The position numbers and the translations under genes are program-made. Positions 21,165-32,865 of a DNA stretch of 64,000 nt are shown piece by piece (position 1 is the first letter of the stretch; each line of letters starts with the position of its first letter). Origin of the DNA: Lactarius indigo (lineage: Eukaryota; Basidiomycota; Agaricomycetes; Russulales; Russulaceae); contig JAFKAC010000001.1 of NCBI GenBank assembly GCA_025766275.1, positions 124,001 to 188,000 of the forward strand. The letters run 5' to 3'. Under the pieces are notes generated by a model. It ran no database searches, was not told where the DNA came from, and worked only from the letters and a program-made list of their open reading frames with translations.

Positions 21165-23942
21165 ATGTCTCAAACTCTTCACGAGAATGTCGATGTAATT
21201 GAGGTAGATACAGGCCCGGGTAGAGGTACCTCCGTCCCACTTGGTTCCATCCTCACCGTTCTCACCCGTCACTGCCACTCCCATAGGGGACTACCCATAT
21301 CCACCTCAGTCGGCACCAACTCGGGAACCACGAGGGGTATCTAACTTTGTTGATGGATCCGGGCCTATTTTTTCCATGTATCTCGAAAGGGCGACGGAAG
21401 AAGACAAGAAGATGGTCGAAGGATGGAAAGCGGACGCTGATGGGATCATCATCTTTGTCCGTCGCTATCTCTTAATGTTATGCTGCTTCATACTCACCTC
21501 TCATAGACTGGTTTATTTTCTGCTGCTGTCGCGTCGTTGATCTCGGTGTCCATTCAGGACATCCGACCGAATCCACAGGACACTTCCAACTTCTACCTTG
21601 CAAATATCTATCGGACTCTCGCCGACCCAAGCGTTTCGAGTTCCCTTCCTACTTCCCCACCCCCATTTTCTCCACCAAACTATGCCATTTGGGTGAATGC
21701 GCTTTGGTTCTTGAGCTTGGTCATCAGTATCACCTGCGCTCTACTCGCAACCTTACTTCAGCAATGGGCACGCCGATACCTCAAGGTCACCCAGCCGCAT
21801 TACAGCCCACACAAGCGAGCGCGGATCCGCGCGTTCTTTTTCGAAGGTGTCGACAAGTTTCTCATTCCGTGGGCGGTTGAAGCATTGCCGTCACTGCTGC
21901 ACGTTTCCCTTTTCCTGTTCTTTGCCGGCATATCTGTGTTCCTATGGAACATTGATCTCACGATTTTCAAGTCGGTGCTGTCGTGGATCGGCATTTGCAC
22001 TGCCCTTTATGGATGCATCACAGTCGTCCCGATCTTTCGTCACGACAGCCCATACCACACCCCGCTCTCATCGCCGGCACGGCCCCTTGTTACTGGGATA
22101 TCATATGCTATTTTTCGGGCTCTTCGGAGGCTCACTTTATTAGACTATTTTAGTGGTGAATCCTACGCTCACTTTCAATCCCTGGAAGAAAGATATCGCA
22201 AACAGCTTGTGCAAGGCCTGCAGAAGACAGCCGAGGAAACTGCTCTGAACGCACCATCGGAGATCGATACTCGCGCCTTGATGTGGACATTCGACAGTTT
22301 GGACGAAGACCACGAACTGGAGCGCTTCTTTTCCGGCTTACCTGGCTTCCGCAGCTCAAAAGTCGTCGATGATCCCCTGCCTGATCTCACTGAAGAGCAG
22401 AAGGCGAAGCTTTCGGTGGGTATAATAGGGTTGTTGGACGTCACTTTCTCATCCGATTTACTACCGGAGCCTGTCAAAGACCGAAGGGCCATCATCTGCG
22501 CGAAGGCTTGCGACCCGGCGCACATTCCCAGTGTATTTGATATCTTTGACAAGATTTTATCCAGATACCAATATAGTGGTCCGGTGTCCACCGAAATTAT
22601 GCAGGTGATGATTGGGTGGCGCAACGACAGGAACAATACCGAATTAGTAGCTACGATCTGCATGACTGTCGCAAGGGTGCAAAGGCGCGATCACTCCTGG
22701 TTTGTTCTCGCCTCCGACGAACTGGGTGTCCAAGAACCCGTCCTCCGAGAGTACGCCGCACACGGTGACAGCCTGTCACTTGCCGTCTTGATCCACATTA
22801 CACGCCAGCAATTTAGCCATTTCGAGCCAGATTTAGAGGAAGACTCCTGGCAGACGGGCGCGTTCTGGAAGGTTCTTGAGGCGGCTTCGAAATTCAATGT
22901 GCAAGATACGTCACCTGAACTGCAGCACGAGTTTTGTGCTCTCTGGAACCAAATTGTCCTTGAAGCGCAGAGTCCCAACAACCAATGGATGGCGGCGTTT
23001 ATTCTCGGACCGATTCACGACCTCTACACTAGTCTACACCCGGAGAGCGATTCTGCCGCAATCGGTGGGGGTCTTTGGGACCCATCTTCTTATCCATTGT
23101 GCAACGTCCCCGGCCATTCTCCGGACTCGGTACCTCACATCCACGACGACACTGCCCCCGCCACCATTGATCGCACACTCGTAGATGATAACGCCGCGCT
23201 GGTCCCTGCTTCCCCTACCATTGCTGAGTCACCTTCTTCGTCCATACCCGCCCCACTTCCTGTCGACGAAAGCCTCATGGAAGTTCCACCGCTCGACAAC
23301 TCCCACTCCACTCGTCAGACAGTCATCGAAAGCCCCGGCACTCCTTTTATCTCATCAGATCCAGCCGCCCCAGGTTCAATAATTCCGTTTTCTACTCTCA
23401 AATCTTCCATACCCACCCCGCCCCTTCCCTCTATCTCCCTACCCGTCGTCTTTCCCCTCCAACACAGCCAAGATCTCCTGGCGCCTTCCGATAGACCGAA
23501 TATGTCATTTTCAGCCGCTTCTAATCCGGTTCTCGACAATATACTTCCTATAGGTGCGGCGCCGTCTTCGCACTCACTCATGACCCAATCTTACCTCTCA
23601 CTCTCCTATCCAGACTCCCATCGCTCGATAGTGGTCACCGCCGTTCCCATCGCTTCGTCAATATCAGCCTCTATACTTGATCTACGTGCTGCTGCCGAGG
23701 ACGATAGTAGTCAGAAGCCTGACTTGCGCGAGAATAAGGACGCTCTTAACCCCTCTTCGGTGAATCAGACGACGCAAGGAAACACTATGCCAACCCTAGG
23801 TCTTCTACCGTATCCCCCATTACTACCGTCAGTCACTGACTTTACCACAGCCATCGTGGGACCTTCAATGTGGGAACCAACTACAGAGCGTATAAGAGAT
23901 CATCCGCCACATCCTTCGCGTGACCGGTACGATATCGTTTAA
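21165..23942 (+). CDS. DUF6535-family membrane protein, gene C (intact, 868 aa)
   Basis: Exons 21165-21225, 21287-21456, 21507-23553 and 23614-23942, all with GT-AG introns. Exon 3 begins TGLFSAAVASLISVSIQDIR. Membrane segments: YAIWVNALWFLSLVISITC, LLHVSLFLFFAGISVFLW and SWIGICTALYGCITVVPIF, in addition to the first TGLFSA helix. The middle region has CAKACDPAHIP, SWFVLASDELGVQEP and LQHEFCALWNQIV. The tail has DESLMEVPPLDN and ends in the conserved GPSMWEPTTERIRDHPPHP and a final DRYDIV. The last intron (60 nt) is a multiple of three without a stop, so its retention would add 20 residues. The hAT insertion ends 231 bp before the start codon and may alter expression. Function unknown. Confidence 0.87.
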
Positions 23943-26273
23943 TTCGTCCTCCAATCTCTTAGATGTGCGTATGTGATATGGCATATATTCTTGTTGGACC
24001 CTCTACAGTATATCACCGCACCGATATATTCAGTACCATTTCTTATCTTACGTGTATACTGTCCTACTACACGGTATAATACTATGGCGAAATATGATAT
24101 GTGAATGAAGGCCTGTAAGTGACGCGGAAGCCTCTGCGCGTACCCGGGTCTTCAGATTCGATGGTTTCGGTGGATACCGGGCGTTTGGTCTCTTGCTATC
24201 AGCAGCGTCAAGTATCTTGCAGAGCCGATACTATGGAACCGTTCCAAGATGTGACAGAGAGCCAGTGTGAGTTACGGGGTACTCGTAGTGTATTACCAGT
24301 TACCTGAGAGGTCAGTAAGTACGACTTGACACGCATGTAGCATGTAGTCAAGAGAACGCTACTGCCATCGCCATGGAGGACGACGGGTCCTTGTGTGCGT
24401 TCGAAACTGGTGTGGGAACACCATCCCACCACAAGAGTCTCAGACTGCCTCACTGCTAGCGCCACCACCGACATGACTGCCCCGTTACAGCGCCGTGTGA
24501 AAGCAACGACGTCGAGAACATCCAGAATACAGACCATCTCCCACTCTGTGGGGCACCTGATAAACAGCGCTCACTCCTGCGGACTGAATATACGATCAGC
24601 ATCTGCGTATGCCTACCGGCTAACAAGCCAGCACAGATCGCTTTTTTTTTTAGTTGTGACAACACCAAAGCGGGATCGCTCTCCCTCTTTTGAAAACACG
24701 CGGGGTTGCTCTCCTGAGAGAATGAAATGAAACGAATTTGGTAGGGGGAAGCTTACCTGGCGCTCTGCTCGGATCGCGGTCACGTGCCAAATTTCCGTGG
24801 TGCATGGCGCTTGCTGTCAGGCGCGCAGGTCGTCCAGCCCCGCCACTTAAGAGGGTTCATAGGAGCATAAAGAGCAGGCACGCGAGGATCGCGTCGGGAT
24901 TTAAGGCGAGTCGGAGTCGAAAATGGACGAGTTGGACAAGGCCGTAGCAATTGCGTCGAGCGCGACAAGCTATGTTGCCCGCAATGCGCGGTCTAGCGAG
25001 TGAAATTGCGTGAGGTTATAGTTGTAGGCTTCGTCTCTGCACGGAGAGCGAAGCGGGTCAGCAGGTAAAGCAGGGAAAGATGCAGAGGCCATACGGCAGC
25101 CCGCTTTGGAAAAGACGTTGATGAGGTACTTCAAGAAGGTGCTCATCTCTGACGGCGTGATCGCCCTCTTCCTCGACGCCGGCGCGGGAGACCCACAGCA
25201 CGTGCAGCTCATATTTTTTGCTGGCGGAGTCTGGGAGCACGTTGTTGACCGGGAGACGAAGAGACGATTGTCGTGGGAGTAAGCTTCAATAAATGAGAAA
25301 TTTTGGATAAGTTGGAGGTATCGTAACGAGGCGAAAACGCACACGTAGTACTTGATCGAGGACTCTGTGGTCGAGGGGCGTAGCGATAGGTAAGGTATCA
25401 CTTTTTCATTTCTGGAGGGTCGATTGGTCATAGGTTTAGTAGATGAGCGTAAGTCATGAATGGGCGAAGATTCCTTCGATCTCTGTTGCGAGATGGTGAC
25501 GAGGCGAAAGCGTCAAGCAAAAAAAAGGTACGCACTGCAATCAGTGGCATCGCCTAGTCCCTCGACATCCAAAAGTATGACAGAGAAGACCTCTCTTTAC
25601 TGCGCAACGTCATCAGATATAAGAGTATGACCCTCTTCAACTGCGAGCTACTGTCGAATCGAATCGGACGTAGGGCGCACGTTCAAATTCTAGTCTACCT
25701 AGCGAGATGTACCCTGCAAGCTCGGCTCCTGAAGGATTAGATGCAGAGCACAATTGGCAAACACGTACGTGGTCATAGAATGGACCCTCTGCAGACTACG
25801 CATCGGTGTTTGTTTTTGACGCTTCTTGTTGCAGGCGAGTCGCGTCTCAAAACAATTTTGAGTTTGGCAGAAACAGTTACTTAGCATATATCCGGAAGTA
25901 GGTCATGGTTTGGGCTGAGGAGTTGAAAGGGCAATCAGGGCTGAGGCGTGGGGTGAGTCAGTGTAGCGGTGAGAGGAAGGTGGGAACAGCGCCAAATCTG
26001 GCCAGGTTGTCAACTCGTGCAAACAACACGCCCAATCTGGACAATGTCTGACAACCGACGAGATAGTCGCCTACCCTTGAAGCCAATCATCCGTCTAATC
26101 TACGTACAAAAGACTCTCCCCTACTCTCCCCAGAAATGGAACACAGGCAAGTCGTCTCGAATTCATGAGTATATCGCTCTTGACCTGTAACATTCCCAAG
26201 AATCACCCTTGATCCCAGCTCGGGTTCCACAGCGTCTCGACCCTCTGGAATAAGGTGAGTCAACCCTCCCATT
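23943..26273. other. spacer between gene C and NLR1, first copy of a duplicated region
   Basis: The closely related second copy is 34900-36749. Near 24641 this copy has 10 T where the other has 6. On the minus strand, 24970-25431 is open and related to minus-strand readings at 35594-35812 and 52138-52422, a probable decayed antisense gene. No intact gene was recognised. The last few hundred bases should hold the NLR1 promoter. Confidence 0.5.
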
Positions 26274-29200
26274 ATGAGCGATGTTCTGTCAACCGTCTAT
26301 ATGCAGCACTCAGATTGCCGACTCTCAAGGAAGCCATATAAGTTTAGCGGTGACTGGTGCGTGCTTAAATCCCAACTCGTTCAAGCCTCGATATGTATTT
26401 AATCTCTTTGGTAGTTATCCGAGCACGCAACGTACCTCATATCAAGACTACCTTCGGCAGGAAGAGGGAGTTCTTCGTCACTATAGCCTATGGGGCGATA
26501 ACGAATAAAACTAAGAAGCAAACCGAGAAAAGGACGAAAAGCGCTCATATTGAGGGACAGATGGCGGTGTGGGACCAGAGGCTTGACGCTTTGTAGGACT
26601 TTATTCTTCTCAGTCGCGTTTTTCAGCTGAGGCTTCCTATCAGTTTCGTACAGTCATCTTCACGTCTTATTCTGAGTCTTTATGCCAAGCGGTTGACAAA
26701 AAGTGACATCCTCATCGGAACGCATGAGATGGTGATTCCCGACGAATCCGAGAGTAGTTCGTCAATTCATTATTATATTCCCGTTCAAACGACTAAGGAA
26801 ATATCTCACATATAGACATTTCGGCTACCTTAAGCGACGGAAACGGACAAGCTGTACAATCGATGCCTCCAGTGATACTCGACCTAGTGGTCACCGTATC
26901 GTCGAACAGGACACCTCCGAGCGACCCTCCAAATATACCGACTGAAGGAGACAACACTCTCACCGAAGAAGTTCCTAAACCCACTATCGTCCCAGATTCC
27001 AGGGGACCTGATCGATCCTCTGCTCCCGATCACCTTTTATCTCCACCGGATCACATTCCAGCTCAGAGCAGCTCTCTTATACCACAGCATCTGTCTCTTG
27101 CCGAGAAGGCTCAGATCGATCTCAATCGCGCCGATGAAGTCGAGAAGTCGATCGACGGATCGAAGACGTGGGAAGGGGTCGTCGGGAAGATCAAGTGGAT
27201 GATGGATACTCTGAGCCCGGTTGCAGGAGTGCGTGCGGTATTTGTTCTGCCTGTCCTCGACTGAGCCAACTTGCGCCCTCAGCTCCATCCAATTGCACAG
27301 ATGGTGCACAAAGTGCTTTCAGTGATCCCCGAGGTACGCCTATTTTTTTTTTCAAATTATTTGCGTATTGATGGAAAGAAACACATGCTATGATTATTTG
27401 GATACCAGGAACTCTCAAAACAGTATCAACGCGATGACAACGTCCGGACCCTACTCAAGAGCATGCATGATGCGTTTGATTTCGCAATCCACGAAGAAAC
27501 TTTGAGGTCCATTAAACCCAAGTCGAAGCAGGCCGACATCCTCGCTCGTATGTTGCGGAATGTCTGTATCTGCAGTGACTTCATCCAGTCGTATATCAAC
27601 GATTCCCAATTCTGTATGTATTCTTCACCTATTCAATTGGCCATATCGAACGTGCCACTTTCAGTGACGCGGATGGTGAAGAGTATGGGCGCCGGAGTGG
27701 AAGAAAAAATTCAAGAGCTATCCACCGCCTTTGTCGAGAATCGAAGAGCTTTTCTCGATCAAGCCGTCATCACCACAGAAATCACTGCATTCCAAATTCT
27801 AAATGATGTGGGAACAATCTCGGCCAAGCTTGAGTGGGTGTCAAGCCAAGTCTCTGACGCTGGTATGTAGTTGTGAACCTGGGAGTTATTAAACTGATAA
27901 TCGTCCCAGCGCTAGACGCAAGTATCCGAGAAATCCCATATGCGATTGGCTCGCGCTTCAAACCAGACAAGGGCTGCCTTTCGGGAACCCGCACCGCCTT
28001 CCTCGACTTCATTGTTGATTGGGTGAACAATCCCGCTTCCGAGCGTAGTCTCGTTCTCTTCGGCCAGGCAGGCACGGGAAAGTCGTCCATCGCACATGAG
28101 ATTGCGCGTCGCTTCGACGAAATCGGCCGTCTCACCTCGTCCTTTATCTTTGTACGGAAGGAGCAATCCGAGACCAAGGCTTACCAACTCTTCACGAACC
28201 TTGCTCGAAATCTCGCCGACCGCTATCCGTTGTTCAAAATCGCGCTTGGAAGGGTCATAAAGGACAATACCTCGCTTCGACTCGACACACGTGACTATGG
28301 CACACTCTTCCAACGCCTTATCCGGGAACCTCTTAAGGATCTTCACATCGTCGGACCGATTCTTGTTGTTATTGACGCCTTGGACGAGAGTGGGGATACA
28401 ACTGGCGAAGATGGGCTACACAGATTCCTCGCCAATCACCTGTCCGAACTGCCGCCGAACTTCCGTATACTGATCACTTCGCGGCCGGAGGGTGAGATCG
28501 AGCCTGCGTTCGTTGAAGCGGAATCAGTGATGATCAAACACATGAACGATGATGCGCTGGGGGTTACAACGCATTACGATATTCTCGCCTTTCTACGGAA
28601 GAGACTCGCTGCAGACGATTTCGAGCAGCATGGCGAGGCGCTGGCAAGGAGGGCAGAGGCGCTGGCAAGGAGGGCAGAGGGTTTGTTCCAATGGGCTGCG
28701 GTTGCCTGTGGATACATCCGAGAGCCCAAGTCTGTTGGTAGGAAAAAGGAGCGAATCGACCAGCTCTTAACATTGGGTGCCAACCACCGTGGACAAGATC
28801 TACTGAACGAATTATACAAAGGGGTGCTTGAGGCACACTTCAAGGACGAAGAGGCACTATTTCGTTCTCTGGTGGGACAGCTGCTCGCCGCTTTCGAACC
28901 TCTCTCCATCCGCTCTCTGACCACACTCCAACGACACGCATCCGGCGACGACAACGCTCCGAATTCAGTTGTTGAAGCGCTCAGTCACCTTGGCTCGTTG
29001 CTGAGTAATGTCACTTCGTCTGACGATACGCTTCCGATCGTTCCCCTTCATACCTCATTCCGCGATTTTGTGACGAATAAGGAGAAAAGCGGGAATTTTT
29101 ATGTCGATCTCCGTGTCGCCCACCGCCAATTGGCACATTCTTGTCTCAGTCTAGCACTCAGTGACCTCAAGTTCAACATCTGCAATCTCGATTCGTCATA

Positions 29201-31885
29201 TGTTGCCAACAAAGATGTCGAAGACCTTGAGTCGCGGATTGTCAAACACCTGCCACATTCCCTGTCGTATTCATGTCGATTTTGGGACGATCATTTGGAA
29301 CGCGTTGATTTTGGAGCCGATCTCTTCGGGAAACTTCAACATTTCTTCGAAGACAAATTTCTGTATTGGCTAGAGGCCCTTAGCTTGACGAGCGATGTGG
29401 GTTTTGCTTCGCCAGCACTGTTGGCTCTGAGGGTGTGGTTAGCCTCCGGTGAAGGTGTGAGTAGAACTGCCAATTCGACGATGCGGACAAATAACTAATA
29501 GATGTGATGGCAGCAGATTCCTCGAGCAGAGCTAGAGAGATTGAGGTCGTTCATCAACGATGCCTCTGTTTTTGTGCGGCATTTTGGGATGGCGATGGCA
29601 AAGAGTGCACCACATGTCTATGTTTCTGCCCTACCATTTGCGCCGACAAATTCGCTTGTCTCTATTCGTTATTCCAGTTTATTTCCCCGTACCCTGCGTA
29701 TGGAATGTGGGCGATTGTCTGATTGGCCGTCATCGGAGATGGTGATTTCAAGTGTTGGAGGCCATGTCAATTGCATTGCACTCTCTCCGGACGGCCAATG
29801 GATCGTCTCAGGCTCGGAAGATGGAATGATTCGTGTGTGGAACGCCACGACAGGAGACACGCAGGCAGGCCCATTTTCTGGCCACACGGGACCAGTCTTC
29901 TCTGTAGGATTCTCGCCAGATGGCCAGCGGATTGTCTCCGGCGGGGACGACGGAAGAATCCGTGTGTGGAACGCCACTACAGGAGAAACGAAGAAAAGCC
30001 CATTTTCTGGGCACACGGATTGTGTCCTGTCTGTGGGATTCTCGCCAGATGGCCAGTGGATCGTCTCAGGGTCGCACGATGGAACAATTCGTGTGTGGAA
30101 CGCCACGACGGGAGACAAGCAGGCAAGCCCATTTTCTAGGCACGCGGGACCAGTCTTTTCTGTGGGATTCTCTCCAGATGGCCGGCGCATCGTCTCAGGT
30201 TCGGAAGATGGGACAATCCGTGTGTGGAATGTCACGACGGGAGACACGAAGGCGGACTCATTTTCTCGGCACATGGGACATGTCCACTCTGTGGGGTTCT
30301 CTCCAAATGGCCAGCGGATCGTCTCAGGTTCTTCCGATGGAACAATTCGTGTGTGGGACGCCACGACGGGAGACGCGGTGGCAGGTCCATTTTATGGGCA
30401 CACGGATCGCGTTCGGTCTGTGGGATTCACCTCAGATGGCCAGCGGATCATTTCAGGTTCGGAAGACGGAACAATTCGCGTGCGGAACGCCATGACAGGA
30501 GACACGGTGGCAGGCCCATTTTCTGCGCATCCGGGACGCGTCTTCTCTGTAGCATTCTCTCCAGATAGCCAGCGCATCATCTCAGGCGGGAACGACGGAA
30601 CAATCCGTGTGTGGAATGCTTTGACGGGAGATACGGGGACAGGCCCGTTTTCTTCTGGGCACATGAGACGAGTCTACTCTGTGAGATTCTCGCCAGATGG
30701 TCAGCAGATCGTTTCAGGCTCGGAAGATGGAACAATTCGTGTGTGGAATGCCACGACGGGAGACACACAGGCGGGCCCAATTTCTGGTCACACATGGTCG
30801 ACCTCATCTGTAGGATTCTCGCCAGATGGTCAGCGGATCGTCTCAGGCTCGGACGATCGAACAATCCGTGTGTGGAACGTCACAACAGGAGACACGGTGG
30901 CAGGCCCGTTTTTTGGGCACACGGACTCGGTCGAGTCTGTGGTATTCTCTCCAGATGGCCAGCGCATCCTCTCAGGATCTTCTGATGGAACAATTCGTGT
31001 GTGGAACGCCACGACGGGAGAGACGGTGGCGGGTCCATTTTCTGGACATCCGGGACGTGTCTTCTCTGTGGGATTCTCACCAGATGGCCAGCAGATCGTC
31101 TCAGGGTCGCACGATGGAACAATTCGCGTGTGCAGCGCCACGACGGGAGACACGGTGGCAGGCCCATTTTCTGGGCATATAGGACACGTCTTGTCTGTGG
31201 AATTCTCGCTAGATGGCCGGTGTATCGTCTCAGGCTCGGAAGATGGAACAATTCGCGTGTGGAACGCCACGACGGGAGACACAGAGACTGGTCCATTTTC
31301 TGGACACACAGATTGGGTCCGGTCCGTGGGATTCTCGCCAGATGGCCACCGGATCGTCTCAGGTTCGGACGACAGAACAATTCGTGTATGGAATGCCGCA
31401 ACAGGAGATACGGTGGCAGGCCCATTTTATGGCCACACGGGACCGGTCTACTCAGTGGGATTCTCGCCAGATGGCCACCGGATCGTCTCAGGCTCAGACG
31501 ATGGAACAATTCGTCTGTGGAACGCCACGACTGGAGGCACAGAGACACGCGAATTTTCTGGAGAGACAGATTCAATCAGGTCTGTAGAATCCTCATCAGA
31601 TGATCAGCGGATCGTCTTGTCCGGAGTAAGTCAACCTATGTGCTGGGTGCTACGACATAAATACTGATGGCTACCATACAGGCCTGCTTTACAGGCAAGT
31701 CTGCAATAAATGATGACGGATGGATTTGTGGTGATAAGCGCGAACTTTTAATGTGGATCCCACCGGCGCACAGGACCGGTCTTTATCGGCCATGTAATAT
31801 TTGGGTCACTGGCGCACACGAAACCCGCTTAGATCTTTCGAATTTCGTCCACGGAAGTAGTTGGACGAGTTGTATTGGCTCCTAG
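26274..31885 (+). CDS. NLR1: C2 - N-terminal region - NACHT - 14 x WD40 STAND protein (1696 aa)
   Basis: Modelled exons: 26274-26349, 26415-26592, 26644-26753, 26816-27228, 27283-27333, 27409-27613, 27665-27862, 27910-29456, 29517-31625 and 31682-31885. All phases agree, but exon 1 is the least certain. Residues about 25-150 form a C2-like domain (VIRARNVPHIK, LYAKRLTKSDILIGTHEMVIP). A Pro/Ser linker and a helical N-terminal region follow (HPIAQMVHKVLSVIPE, IQELSTAFVENRRAFLDQ). The NACHT domain has Walker A GQAGTGKSS near residue 465, Walker B ILVVIDALDESG near 565, and LITSRPE. Residues about 1005-1620 are 14 WD40 repeats, enough for two seven-bladed propellers. The end VHGSSWTSCIGS matches the usual tail of agaricomycete NACHT-WD40 proteins. 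Fungal STAND proteins of this design act as signal-sensing, oligomerising NTPases, some of them in allorecognition. The ligand is unknown. Confidence 0.86.
28630..28671 (+). repeat. 21-nt in-frame tandem duplication in NLR1
   Basis: ALARRAE is present twice in NLR1 (GEALARRAEALARRAEGLFQW, last residues shared) but once in NLR2. This accounts for the whole seven-residue length difference of the NACHT exon between the paralogues. Confidence 0.85.
29763..31618 (+). repeat. 14 near-identical 126-nt WD40 coding repeats of NLR1
   Basis: Each unit encodes about 42 residues of the form SVGFSPDGQRIVSGSxDGTIRVWNATTGDTxAGPFSGHxxxV. Most of each unit is nearly invariant at DNA level, while residues after GH and the one before DG vary. 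Repeat 7 is one codon longer (FSSGHM). The homogeneity points to recurrent gene conversion or unequal exchange. Confidence 0.92.
31626..31681 (+). other. predicted NLR1-specific intron (56 nt)
   Basis: It has donor GTAAGT and acceptor ATACAG, phase 0. The equivalent 57 nt in NLR2 (42082-42138) are coding and have no donor, because one A is present between G and T. Splicing restores the common frame and the conserved tail SAINDDGWICGDK. Without splicing the protein ends at 31667. Confidence 0.7.
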
Positions 31886-32865
31886 AAAATGGAACCGCTG
31901 TGGCGATCTATTTCTTTCTTACAGTGTTCGAATTGTACGTGTACCAAGACTTGTACGGATTATGTCACAGCCCATCACGGTACTACTATTAATTTACCTC
32001 AGCATTGACAACCTCCGTCTGCGTCTGGCGTGTCCGTGTCTCCGTCTCCGTCTCAATCGTGTTTCCTGTTTCCTATTCACTAAATTCTATCCACGCGTCC
32101 CCTCGGGTTGAAGCTTATTACTCGCCATAATGCCTAGTAAACGCACCCTTGTTTCCACTGTGCAACGTCCTTGGCCATCATCCTAAGTCGTTAGCCCACA
32201 CCCACGACGGCCCTTCCCCCGACTCCACAACCATTTCTCCTACTGCACCGCATGCTAAGTTCTAGCAAGCGGAAGTGCACGAGTTTGTAGCGGTTGGCCA
32301 TAGAGGATCCGCACGAAGGACGAGGTGCATGCGAAGAAGAAAGAGGTGGCAGACATACAGCTGTCCTGATGTCTAAGGTTTTGACCAGGCGCTCCAAACG
32401 AGAACCATTCTCTGACAGTGTAGTCTACTTCTCCTTCAGCCACTTCTCGAGATTAGGGTTAGAGGGTGATCTAGTACGGCACGTGCAACCCATGGTTTAT
32501 GCTGGCAAGCAGGAGCATGTTGGTTTGTGAATTGGACGAGCAATAAGGTGGGAACGTATATGCGGTATTTGACTGCAAACCAAGCCGCAAACTCTGTGGT
32601 CACTGTTGTGATAATAGGGCTTCTGGAGAGTAGATTGGCCAGAGGTTTAATACATGGGTACATGAAATGTCGAAGAACCCTTCAATAAGAAGCATCGATA
32701 TCTGTCGCAAGAAGAAAAAGAAAACTGATGCACGTACCGCAGTCAGTGCCATCTCTTGGGCCTAGCCCCCCTTTTTTTTTTTTTTGAACCATGTTTATTC
32801 CGGGACAGTACAACTAATACAAGAGCTAGCCTAGCCCTTTTTGATATCCCCAAATACGACAGAAG
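31886..32865. other. spacer downstream of NLR1, first copy (second copy 42342-43145)
   Basis: It is strongly similar to the region downstream of NLR2. Minus-strand reading at 32255-32443 (MAEGEVDYTVREWFSFGAPG) is matched at 42710-42904, so a decayed antisense coding sequence is duplicated here. A 60-bp retroposed insertion lies at 32769-32828. No intact gene. Confidence 0.5.
32769..32828 (-). mobile_element. 60-bp retroposed insertion with poly(A) and 9-bp target duplication
   Basis: GCCTAGCCC occurs at 32760-32768 and 32829-32837, but only once in the paralogous spacer (43124-43132). The inserted 60 bp read on the minus strand end in AATAAACATGGTTC followed by 14 A and three G. This is the 3' end of a polyadenylated transcript, or of a LINE/SINE-type element, copied into DNA. 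Confidence 0.75.

Noticed and set aside
24641..24650. Run of 10 T downstream of gene C as an insertion
   Set aside because: The paralogous site (near 35584) has 6 T in the same context, so it is simple length variation.
29723..31603. Several plus-strand alternative-frame open readings of 100-200 codons in the WD40 region
   Set aside because: Same repeat effect. Composition (RPIFWAHG, DRLRLGRWNN) is an out-of-frame reading of the WD40 text.
29763..31618. Regularly spaced repeats considered as a CRISPR-like array
   Set aside because: The 126-nt units are protein-coding WD40 repeats in a eukaryotic gene.
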